From NCBI GenBank assembly GCA_905193485.1, contig CAJJOX010000110.1:1-7387 (forward strand): DNA of 7,387 bases. Reading direction: 5' to 3'. A model generated the notes under the pieces. It did not search any database, was not told where the DNA came from, and was given only the letters and a program-made list of their open reading frames with translations. Both the position numbers and the translations under genes were made by a program. This DNA comes from an uncultured Porphyromonadaceae bacterium (GTDB lineage Bacteria > Bacteroidota > Bacteroidia > Bacteroidales > Muribaculaceae). Within the stretch, counting starts at the first letter, position 1, and each line of letters starts with the position of its first letter. Shown in pieces: positions 1-6,815 of this stretch.

Positions 1-1053
1 GGCGGCCTTTCTCGCAGGATGAATCTTGTTGAATACGGCTTCCGGCTTCCCGCCGCCCTGGACAACAGGCCGCTGAAATTCGAGGAATTTGAAAAACTCA
101 CTCCGCAGGTGCTCTACGTGAGTGCCACGCCGGCCGACTACGAACTGCAACGGTCAGAAGGTGTTGTCGTGGAGCAGATCATTCGTCCCACCGGCCTCCT
201 CGATCCGGTCATTGAGGTTCGCCCGACCCTCAACCAGATCGATGATCTGATCGACGAAATCGCCACCCGGACCGAAAAAGGCGAACGCACGCTCGTCACC
301 ACGCTCACAAAGCGTATGGCCGAGGAACTCAACGACTATCTGCAACGTCTGAAAATCAAAGCCGCATACATCCACAGCGATGTCGACACACTTGATCGCA
401 TACGCATCCTCGACGACCTCCGTGCCGGAGTCTACGACGTGCTCATCGGCGTCAACCTCCTCCGCGAAGGCCTCGACCTTCCGGAAGTGTCGCTCGTGGC
501 CATCCTCGACGCCGACAAAGAAGGATTCCTCCGTTCACACCGATCGCTGACGCAGACTGTCGGACGTGCAGCCCGCAATCTCAACGGCACTGTCATAATG
601 TATGCCGACACAATCACCGACTCCATGCGACTCACAATCGACGAAACCGAACGCCGCCGATCGCTTCAGCTTGCCTACAACGAAAAGCATGGCATCACGC
701 CTCAGGCCATCGTAAAGGCACGCAACCGCATCATCGGCGTCGACAAAGAGGATACTGACGAATCCGCCGACACAAGATCGCAGTGTTCGAAGTGCTCGGG
801 AAAGCCCGCCGCAAAATCATCCCGCGAAAAAGGCCACGCTCTCTACGAACAGGAATTCTCCACTTCCGTCGATATCGCCGCCGATCCGGTGGTGCCGTAT
901 ATGAACGCTGCCGAACTCCAGCGCACCATCACCCGCCGGCGCCTTGAAATGGTCGACGCGGCCAAGCGCATGGATTTCATGGAAGCGGCCCGTCTGCGCG
1001 ATGAAGTGCTGAAACTCGAAGAATTGCTCAAAACTCATGAATCAGCCGACTGA
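1..1053 (+). CDS. uvrB: UvrB, excinuclease ABC subunit B (C-terminal half, 5' truncated by window edge)
   Basis: UvrB is the ATP-dependent damage-verification subunit of the UvrABC nucleotide excision repair complex in the cytosol. It loads at lesions with UvrA and then recruits UvrC. The frame is open from base 1, and the first residues align with the segment just after the family's DESH motif, so the ATG at 19 is internal and not the start. About 350 residues are visible. Family landmarks appear in order: [20 protein letters not shown] near the left edge, YVSATP, the [13 protein letters not shown] stretch, [11 protein letters not shown] (helicase domain 2), [12 protein letters not shown] (448-483), [20 protein letters not shown] (motif VI, 553-579), and a C-terminal UVR domain (about 913-1029, [10 protein letters not shown]...[12 protein letters not shown]) that contacts UvrC. 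The linker before the UVR domain carries a CSKC pair (784-795), which I do not recall in E. coli UvrB. Walker A and the beta-hairpin lie upstream of the window. The stop overlaps the next gene by 17 bp. Confidence 0.97.
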   Translation, partial: GGLSRRMNLVEYGFRLPAALDNRPLKFEEFEKLTPQVLYVSATPADYELQRSEGVVVEQIIRPTGLLDPVIEVRPTLNQIDDLIDEIATRTEKGERTLVTTLTKRMAEELNDYLQRLKIKAAYIHSDVDTLDRIRILDDLRAGVYDVLIGVNLLREGLDLPEVSLVAILDADKEGFLRSHRSLTQTVGRAARNLNGTVIMYADTITDSMRLTIDETERRRSLQLAYNEKHGITPQAIVKARNRIIGVDKEDTDESADTRSQCSKCSGKPAAKSSREKGHALYEQEFSTSVDIAADPVVPYMNAAELQRTITRRRLEMVDAAKRMDFMEAARLRDEVLKLEELLKTHESAD

Positions 1054-2902
1054 AAATAACCGCACGCAACGTCATTCCGACCCACGCACCGACCTCACGC
1101 TTTACCTTCCGACATCTGTCAAAGAGATGAAACTGCTCGGATGGGATCATGTAGATGTCGTGATCTTTTCCGGCGACGCCTATGTCGACCATCCTTCATT
1201 TGGCGCAGCCGTTATCGGGCGCACGCTTCAAGCCGCCGGTTATCATGTGGCCATCGTGCCCCAGCCCAACTGGCAGGACGACCTTCGCGATTTCCGCAAG
1301 TTTGGTGCGCCGCGCCTGTTTTTCGGAATTTCAGCCGGAGCAATGGACTCGATGGTCAACCACTACACAGCCGCACGACGCCGGCGTTCCGACGATGCCT
1401 ACACCCCCGGAGGCCGTCACGGTGCCCGTCCCGACTATCCGACGATAGTCTATAGCGAGATCCTCCGGCGCCTCTATCCCGACACGCCGATTGTCATAGG
1501 AGCCATCGAAGCCTCGCTGCGGCGCCTGTCGCACTACGATTATTGGCAGGATCGTCTGCGCCCGTCCATTCTCGCCGACTGTCCCGCAGATCTGCTGATT
1601 TATGGCATGGGGGAGAAACCGGTGGTGGAGATAGCCCGGCGTCTGGAAGGTGGCGAACATATTTCCGACATGACCGATGTAATGCAGACAGCCGTCATGC
1701 TTCCGGCCTCGGAGCAACCCGACACCACGGATGCCGATAACATCATCCTGCATTCTTTCGAGGATTGCCTACGCAATAAACGCTTTCAGGCCGAAAATTT
1801 CAAGCATATCGAGCAGCAGAGCAACCGTTTCCACGGAGCCACGCTCTGGCAGCGTCACGGCGATCGCACCGTGAAGGTCAACCCCATGCTTCCACCAATG
1901 ACGACGGAAGAAGTCGACGCCTCATTCGATCTCCCCTACACACGCCTGCCGCATCCGCGCTACAAAGACAAGACCATCCCGGCCTATGATATGATACGCC
2001 ATTCCATCAACATGCACCGTGGTTGCTTCGGCGGATGCGCTTTCTGCACCATCTCGGCACATCAGGGCAAGTTCATTGCCTCCCGCAGCAAGCAGTCGAT
2101 TCTGCGTGAAGCCGGCAAAGTCACCCGGATGCATGACTTCAAGGGCTATATATCCGATCTCGGGGGACCCAGCGCAAACATGTACGGCATGCATGGCCGC
2201 GACGTCGAAGTCTGCAAGAAATGCCTGCGTCCATCGTGCCTCCATCCCAAGCCGTGTCCCAACCTCAACACTGACCATTCGCAGCTGCTCGACATCTATC
2301 ATGCCGTCGACGCCCTGCCCGGCGTAAAAAAATCGTTTATCGGCAGCGGCGTGCGCTACGACCTGTCGATGCACCCTACAGGCAATCCGGCCGTCGACGC
2401 CATCAACCGCCGCTTCAACGAAGAGCTTATCAAGCATCATGTATCGGGACGTCTGAAAGTGGCGCCGGAACACACATGCCCCCACGTGCTAAACATCATG
2501 CGCAAGCCTGATTTCAAGTTGTTCCACGATTTCAAGCGCATATTCGACCGCGTAAACGAGCGCGCCGGCCTGCGTCAGCAGCTTATTCCCTACTTCATAT
2601 CATCTCATCCCGGATGCCATGAGATCGACATGGCGGAACTCGCCGCCGAAACCAGACAGCTCAACTTTCATCTTGAGCAGGTGCAGGACTTCACCCCTAC
2701 CCCCATGACGCTTGCCACCGAAATCTATTATACCGGCATTCACCCCTACACAGGTGAAAAAATCTACACGGCCACACGTCCGGAAGAAAAGCTTGCCCAA
2801 CGCAAATACTTCTTCTGGTACGAAAAAACCTACCGCCCCGACATAATCCGCTCACTCCACCGCCTCCACCGCCCCGACATAATCCGCAGACTCTACCCGT
2901 AA
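1037..2902 (+). CDS. ygiQ: YgiQ family radical SAM protein (UPF0313)
   Basis: Complete 621-residue protein of the YgiQ/UPF0313 radical SAM family, whose physiological reaction is not established. The N-terminal region, cobalamin-binding-like in related radical SAM enzymes, shows the family signatures [11 protein letters not shown] (residues 46-56), [22 protein letters not shown] and LLIYGMGEK. The radical SAM core has the 4Fe-4S motif [11 protein letters not shown], with Cys330, Cys334 and Cys337 (CX3CX2C). It is followed by [37 protein letters not shown] and YYTG, all as in E. coli YgiQ. A second cysteine group, Cys393, Cys396, Cys401 and Cys407, is typical of this family and may bind another metal centre. 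The tail is shorter than in E. coli and contains a 12-residue near-repeat (RPDIIR twice). The ATG at 1037 is chosen because it gives a normal-length lead into the first conserved segment (KEMKLLGWD); the next Met would cut into it. It starts inside uvrB, suggesting cotranscription. Family assignment is firm; function is unknown. Confidence 0.96.
   Translation: MNQPTENNRTQRHSDPRTDLTLYLPTSVKEMKLLGWDHVDVVIFSGDAYVDHPSFGAAVIGRTLQAAGYHVAIVPQPNWQDDLRDFRKFGAPRLFFGISAGAMDSMVNHYTAARRRRSDDAYTPGGRHGARPDYPTIVYSEILRRLYPDTPIVIGAIEASLRRLSHYDYWQDRLRPSILADCPADLLIYGMGEKPVVEIARRLEGGEHISDMTDVMQTAVMLPASEQPDTTDADNIILHSFEDCLRNKRFQAENFKHIEQQSNRFHGATLWQRHGDRTVKVNPMLPPMTTEEVDASFDLPYTRLPHPRYKDKTIPAYDMIRHSINMHRGCFGGCAFCTISAHQGKFIASRSKQSILREAGKVTRMHDFKGYISDLGGPSANMYGMHGRDVEVCKKCLRPSCLHPKPCPNLNTDHSQLLDIYHAVDALPGVKKSFIGSGVRYDLSMHPTGNPAVDAINRRFNEELIKHHVSGRLKVAPEHTCPHVLNIMRKPDFKLFHDFKRIFDRVNERAGLRQQLIPYFISSHPGCHEIDMAELAAETRQLNFHLEQVQDFTPTPMTLATEIYYTGIHPYTGEKIYTATRPEEKLAQRKYFFWYEKTYRPDIIRSLHRLHRPDIIRRLYP
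2831..2902 (+). repeat. 36-bp imperfect tandem repeat at the 3' end of ygiQ
   Basis: Two adjacent 36-bp units (2831-2866 and 2867-2902) share an uninterrupted 20-bp identical core (2832-2851 and 2868-2887) and diverge afterwards. They encode [12 protein letters not shown] and [15 protein letters not shown]. The E. coli YgiQ tail has similar helical spacing here (a WPLIRQAL-like stretch and a KKHLI-like stretch). The two protein segments may therefore be ancestral, with the DNA locally homogenised or recently duplicated. Confidence 0.7.
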
Positions 2903-2967
2903 GGGGCGTATGTGGGCAGACACACTGCCAACTATATCAACTCGGGATTTTGCAATCCGAACGGCAA

Positions 2968-2999
2968 TTTGAATATATCGTTGATTATTTGTAATTTTA
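2968..2999 (+). promoter_or_regulatory. Bacteroidetes-type promoter for the dpp5 operon
   Basis: TTTG at 2968-2971, then 20 nt, then TAATTTTA at 2992-2999. This matches the Bacteroidetes primary sigma consensus (TTTG at -33, TAnnTTTG at -7, spacing about 19-21) with one mismatch in the last base. Transcription would start near 3004-3008, giving an AT-rich leader of about 45 nt before the ATG at 3052. No Shine-Dalgarno site is visible, as is usual in this phylum. The site lies in the 149-bp gap after ygiQ, the only gap upstream of the three-gene unit. Confidence 0.55.
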
Positions 3000-3051
3000 C
3001 ACGCATAAAAACTCTATGATAATATAATTACGACTAATAGATATATTCCAA

Positions 3052-5139
3052 ATGTTGAACAAAATCAAACCAATCGTTATGACAGCAACGGCTATGATGA
3101 TGGCTGCATCGGCTTCGGCCGCTGAACCGGCACTCATCGACAAGCCAGACTTCACACCCGTAAACGGGCAATACGACATCAACGCCCTTGAGGCTCTCGG
3201 ACGTGTTTCGGCACCTGTGGTGTCGCCCGACGGCAAAAAAATTCTCTATGGCGTGAGCTATGAAAGCGTCGAACAGAACAAGAGCAATCTCGATCTATAC
3301 GTCATGGACATCGACGGCAAAAATCTCACCCGCATCACCGCCACCCCCGAAAGCGAATCGGGATATGCCTGGATCGATGGCGGACGCAAGATCGCCTTCA
3401 TGAACCCAGTTGACGGCAAACAGCAGCTTTGGGTCATGAACGCCGACGGATCAGACCGTCGAGCCGTAAGTTCTGTGGAAAGCGGCATCCAAGGGTTTCT
3501 GTTTTCGCCCGATGAAAAACGTGTGGTGATGATAGGGTCTGTGAAATATAGCCGCGACGCCAAGGACATATATCCCGATCTGCCCCAGGCCACGGGTCGA
3601 GTTATCGATGATCTGATGTATAAGCACTGGGATGAATGGGTGACCGAAATCCCCCATCCGCTGATCGGCGACTTCACCGGTCAGGAAGTGACCAACGTGA
3701 CCGACATCATGCAGGACGAACCCTACGAATCGCCGATGAAACCATTCGGCGGCATCGAATCGTTTGCATGGAGTCCCGACGGACAGCAACTCATATATGT
3801 GTCGCGCAAGAAAACCGGAATGGAATATGCCGTTTCCACCAATTCCGATCTTTATCTTTACGATCTGAACACTAAGGCAACCCGCAATATCACCGAAGGC
3901 ATGATGGGCTATGACACCAATCCGGCCTTCTCGCCCGACGGCAAATATGTGGCCTGGCTTTCGATGGAACACGACGGCTATGAATCGGACAAAAACCGCA
4001 TCTTCATAATGAATATGGCCACAGGCGCCAAGACCGACCTGACAACAGAATGGGACTACACCGCCGATGCCATCGCATGGAATCCCGACGGCAAATCGAT
4101 CTATTTCATCGCCGCCAAGGACGGTGTGACACCTATCTTCTCCATTGCGCTGAAGGATAAGAAAGTGACCGTGGTAGCCGAAGGTGTTTACGACTACGCC
4201 TCGCTCGCCCCTGTCGGAAAGAAACTGCTGATCTCGATGCGCCACTCGATGCTTATGCCCAACGAGATAGTTGCGATTGAAAAAGGCAAGGCAACACAAA
4301 TTTCCAATGTCAATACCGACCTGCTCTCGCAGCTCAGGATGCCAACGGTGGAGAAACGCATGGTTCCCACCACCGACGGTAAACTTATGACGACATGGGT
4401 GCTGTATCCGCCCGAATTCGACGCGAGCAAGAAATATCCCTCGATCCTCTACTGTCAGGGAGGCCCCCAGCAAGCTGTCAGCCAATTCTGGAGCTATCGG
4501 TGGAATCTCGCCCTGATGGCAGCCAACGGATATATCGTGATAGCCCCCAACCGTCGCGGTCTGCCGGGGTTCGGCACAGAATGGAATGCCCAGATATCCA
4601 AAGACTATGGAGGCCAGAACATGCGTGACTATTTCAGCGCCGTCGATGACATGAAACGCGAATCATATATCGATCCGAAGCATATCGGCGCTGTGGGAGC
4701 AAGCTACGGCGGCTTCTCAGTGTACTGGCTCGCCGGACATCATGAAGGTCGTTTCGCCGCGTTCATTGCCCATGCAGGCATCTTCAACATGGAAACGCAA
4801 TATCTCGAAACCGAAGAAATGTGGTTTGCCAACTGGGACATGGGCGGAGCTTATTGGGATAAAGACAACGAAGCCGCACAACGCACATTCGCCACTTCGC
4901 CCCACCGCTTCGTAGACAAATGGGACACTCCGATTCTCATCACCCATGGCGAATATGACTTCCGCATCCTTGCTTCGCAGGGCATGATGGCTTTCAATGC
5001 CGCCCGCTTGCGCGGTGTGCCGGCAGAAATGCTTATTTTCCCCGACGAAAACCACTGGATCCTCAAGCCCCAGAACGCCATCATGTGGCAGCGCGTATTT
5101 TTCCGCTGGCTCGACCGTTGGCTTAAAGACAAAAAATAA
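3052..5139 (+). CDS. dpp5: Secreted S9 family serine peptidase, DPP5-type dipeptidyl peptidase
   Basis: Predicted periplasmic dipeptidyl peptidase of MEROPS family S9, 695 residues, which would release N-terminal dipeptides from peptides during proteolytic nutrition. A Sec signal peptide is clear: basic start (MLNKIK), hydrophobic Met/Ala core, and an Ala-rich cleavage site near Ala24 (ASASAA before EP). Residues about 50-430 form a beta-propeller with PD40-type blades at VSPDGKK (57), FSPDEKR (151), WSPDGQQ (240), FSPDGKY (293) and WNPDGKS (343). The alpha/beta-hydrolase domain follows, with QGGPQ at about 469-473 and the nucleophile in GASYGG (Ser551). Asp636 (EYDFRI) and His668 (DENHW) complete the triad. 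Triad spacings of 85 and 32 residues equal those I recall for Porphyromonas gingivalis DPP5 (Ser542, Asp627, His659; 684 aa), which supports DPP5 over other S9 members. Substrate preference (hydrophobic or Ala at P1) is inferred from that relative. The start follows a predicted promoter by about 45 nt. The stop abuts the next ATG. Confidence 0.93.
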   Translation: MLNKIKPIVMTATAMMMAASASAAEPALIDKPDFTPVNGQYDINALEALGRVSAPVVSPDGKKILYGVSYESVEQNKSNLDLYVMDIDGKNLTRITATPESESGYAWIDGGRKIAFMNPVDGKQQLWVMNADGSDRRAVSSVESGIQGFLFSPDEKRVVMIGSVKYSRDAKDIYPDLPQATGRVIDDLMYKHWDEWVTEIPHPLIGDFTGQEVTNVTDIMQDEPYESPMKPFGGIESFAWSPDGQQLIYVSRKKTGMEYAVSTNSDLYLYDLNTKATRNITEGMMGYDTNPAFSPDGKYVAWLSMEHDGYESDKNRIFIMNMATGAKTDLTTEWDYTADAIAWNPDGKSIYFIAAKDGVTPIFSIALKDKKVTVVAEGVYDYASLAPVGKKLLISMRHSMLMPNEIVAIEKGKATQISNVNTDLLSQLRMPTVEKRMVPTTDGKLMTTWVLYPPEFDASKKYPSILYCQGGPQQAVSQFWSYRWNLALMAANGYIVIAPNRRGLPGFGTEWNAQISKDYGGQNMRDYFSAVDDMKRESYIDPKHIGAVGASYGGFSVYWLAGHHEGRFAAFIAHAGIFNMETQYLETEEMWFANWDMGGAYWDKDNEAAQRTFATSPHRFVDKWDTPILITHGEYDFRILASQGMMAFNAARLRGVPAEMLIFPDENHWILKPQNAIMWQRVFFRWLDRWLKDKK

Positions 5140-5667
5140 ATGTCGAAAACACAACTTAAGAAAGAGCTCGCCAGGATGACCGCTGATCAGATTGGCGAGC
5201 TTATTCTTGATCTCTACGACGCCCGTCCGGAAGCGAAAGAATATCTTGAATTCTTCATCAAACCGGACATTGACTCGAAACTCGAGAAAGCACGGTCGGC
5301 GATCAGGAAAGAGATGTGGCGCACATCGCGCGGCCACAACCGGGCACGGAGCACACGAATCCGCCGCACGATAAAGGACATAGCATCGCTCAATCCCGGC
5401 GAAGAACCCGTATGTGAAATCATGACCTATGCCGTGGAACAGGCTTGCGCGGCAGGTTCGGAACAATGGATCAAGGATTCGACGCAGAAAGCGTTTGCCC
5501 GGCTACTGAACGACACGGTAAGGGAAGCCGACCGGAGCGGAATGCTCGACGTGTATCTTCCGCGCATTGAATTGGCGATAAAGTCGATGCGGTCTTCCTG
5601 GATACGGTCCAACGAGTTCAAATCACTTTTAAAAGAAACACTTCACGACACACTTCAGAATCTATGA
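5140..5667 (+). CDS. DUF6155-like protein, function unknown
   Basis: Small basic protein of 175 residues with no signal peptide or membrane segment, so probably cytosolic. The N-terminus (MSKTQLKKELARMTADQI, then ILDLYDARPEAKEYLEFF) fits the pattern I associate with DUF6155, a Bacteroidetes family of about 160-180 residues: a short helix, 'LDLYD', then 'KEYLEF'. This was matched from memory and not by search. The middle is Arg/Lys-rich (residues about 58-82), which could bind nucleic acid or acidic partners, but that is speculation. The rest looks fully helical. The ATG directly follows the dpp5 stop (zero spacing), and the stop overlaps the next start as ATGA, so it is likely translated by coupling within the dpp5 operon. 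It has no Cys pair, enzyme motif or zinc finger that I can recognise. Confidence 0.85.
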   Translation: MSKTQLKKELARMTADQIGELILDLYDARPEAKEYLEFFIKPDIDSKLEKARSAIRKEMWRTSRGHNRARSTRIRRTIKDIASLNPGEEPVCEIMTYAVEQACAAGSEQWIKDSTQKAFARLLNDTVREADRSGMLDVYLPRIELAIKSMRSSWIRSNEFKSLLKETLHDTLQNL

Positions 5668-6731
5668 AACAGTTTATCGCTCTTCTCGCCACCGGAGCGG
5701 CGGCTCTGTCGTCACATGCCGAGGTGAAAATAACCGTTCCGGCGAGCGCTCCTTTTGATGAGATCATAGTCACATCGTGTCCGCTTGCCGATCTGGCCAC
5801 CAACAGCAGACACCTATCCTATGACACGTTACAGACCGGGACAGAACGAATATTCAGTCACGACGTTCCGATGTATTTTATTGTCAATCCGGCCTATCAG
5901 GACTACAATCAGATCGCAGTCTATGCTTCGCCGGATGAAGATATCGCACTGATCATTGATAAAAAAGAATTGGGCAACGCCACTATATCAGGCTCTCCTC
6001 TGATGGATTCGATAGCGGAATACAGACGCAGGATGATCAGATATGAGACCGACAGCATATCCATGATAACCGATCGCGAAGACCGGATCATGGCAAACTA
6101 TGACTTCAAACTGAATTATGTGCTTGCACACCGTAACGAACCGGCATCAATTATACCCCTGATGTATATTCCCGTAGCGATGGCGGCGACAGCAGTGGAC
6201 AGCATCGGCCCGGAAGCCCGCAACAGCCTGTTAGCTCCCATATATCATAGAATACGCGAAAATGTCGACGCCTTCCACCGTCAGCGTGAAGCGCAAAAAG
6301 CCACCACTCCTGGGAATAAGGCCAAAGAGTTTACTCTGGCCGATATCGATGGCACTGATGTGAGTCTTTCCGATTTCCGCGGCCAATGGGTCTTGATTGA
6401 TTTCTGGGGCACCTGGTGCGGATGGTGCATAAAGGGATTCCCCGCCTTACGGGAATTTCACAATGCTTACGGCGACCGGTGTCGAATCGTAGCCATAGAC
6501 TGCAACGATCCGGAAGAAATATGGCGAACATATGTCGCGGAACAAAGACTGCCATGGATCAATCTCATCAATGACCCATCATCGTCGGGCCGGAATGTGG
6601 AACAGCTCTATGGCATCGATTCTTTCCCCACAAAAATCCTTATCGATCCCGAAGGCATCATCCGGCTGTTCGTAAAAGGTGAAGATCCCGACTTCTATCC
6701 ACAGGCCATCGCACTCATCTCCGCTGAATAG
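5664..6731 (+). CDS. Exported TlpA-like thioredoxin-fold protein (thiol-disulfide oxidoreductase)
   Basis: 355-residue envelope protein of the TlpA/ResA type common in Bacteroidetes. A Sec signal peptide is visible (MKQFIALLATGAAALSSHA, probable cleavage after Ala19). There is no lipobox cysteine, so it should be soluble in the periplasm. Residues about 20-115 form a beta-rich region ending in a 'NATISGSPLMDSI' type segment, resembling the DUF4369 domain that precedes many Bacteroides TlpA-like domains (inference). A helical linker spans about 115-215. The thioredoxin domain (about 218-355) starts at GNKAKEFTLADIDG, followed by LSDFRGQWVLIDFWGTWCGWC. The redox pair is Cys252 and Cys255 with Gly-Trp between, and the cis-Pro is Pro322 (SFPTKILID). 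The usual TlpA dipeptide is Gly-Pro or similar; Trp before the second Cys probably shifts the redox potential. It begins at an ATGA overlap with the preceding gene and ends before a strong hairpin. Its role as reductase or isomerase, and its partners, cannot be told from sequence. Confidence 0.92.
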   Translation: MKQFIALLATGAAALSSHAEVKITVPASAPFDEIIVTSCPLADLATNSRHLSYDTLQTGTERIFSHDVPMYFIVNPAYQDYNQIAVYASPDEDIALIIDKKELGNATISGSPLMDSIAEYRRRMIRYETDSISMITDREDRIMANYDFKLNYVLAHRNEPASIIPLMYIPVAMAATAVDSIGPEARNSLLAPIYHRIRENVDAFHRQREAQKATTPGNKAKEFTLADIDGTDVSLSDFRGQWVLIDFWGTWCGWCIKGFPALREFHNAYGDRCRIVAIDCNDPEEIWRTYVAEQRLPWINLINDPSSSGRNVEQLYGIDSFPTKILIDPEGIIRLFVKGEDPDFYPQAIALISAE

Positions 6732-6760
6732 TTCCGCACGGCAATATTATAGGCCGGATA

Positions 6761-6800
6761 CAGAAACGGTGCGTCTGACACGGCGCACCGTTTCTGTTTT
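6761..6800 (+). terminator. Intrinsic terminator between convergent genes
   Basis: A perfect 13-bp stem (CAGAAACGGTGCG at 6761-6773 pairing with CGCACCGTTTCTG at 6784-6796) encloses a 10-nt loop and is followed by TTTT (6797-6800) on the plus strand. It lies 29 bp after the stop of the TlpA-like gene and 15 bp past the end of the opposing gene. The stem would also form in the minus-strand transcript, but that side is followed by TATCC rather than a U-run. It is therefore a good plus-strand terminator and at best a weaker one for the minus-strand gene. Confidence 0.85.
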
Positions 6801-6815
6801 CTGATCAAGATGCGG

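Noticed and set aside
19..21. ATG at 19 as a start codon of uvrB
   Set aside because: The frame is open to base 1, and the residues before and after it match the middle of UvrB, so this is an internal Met.
1922..2485. Minus-strand open frame of 187 codons inside ygiQ
   Set aside because: It is antisense to the conserved radical SAM core and is explained by GC-rich third positions of the real gene.
2915..2929. Small hairpin (GGCAG-ACACA-CTGCC) just after ygiQ as a terminator
   Set aside because: The stem is only 5 bp and no T-run follows. A second small hairpin (GGATT-TTGC-AATCC at 2945-2958) is equally weak. Either could help end ygiQ transcription, but neither supports a call.
3451..4485. 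Long minus-strand open frame (344 codons) opposite the peptidase gene
   Set aside because: It lies wholly antisense to an intact S9 peptidase with all expected motifs. Its His/Gly/Cys-rich composition is typical of a reverse-strand shadow, and I see no domain or promoter.
4717..5466. Minus-strand open frame of 249 codons across the dpp5/DUF6155 junction
   Set aside because: It spans two well-supported plus-strand genes, shows no recognisable motif, and has low-complexity Cys/Phe/Arg-rich content.
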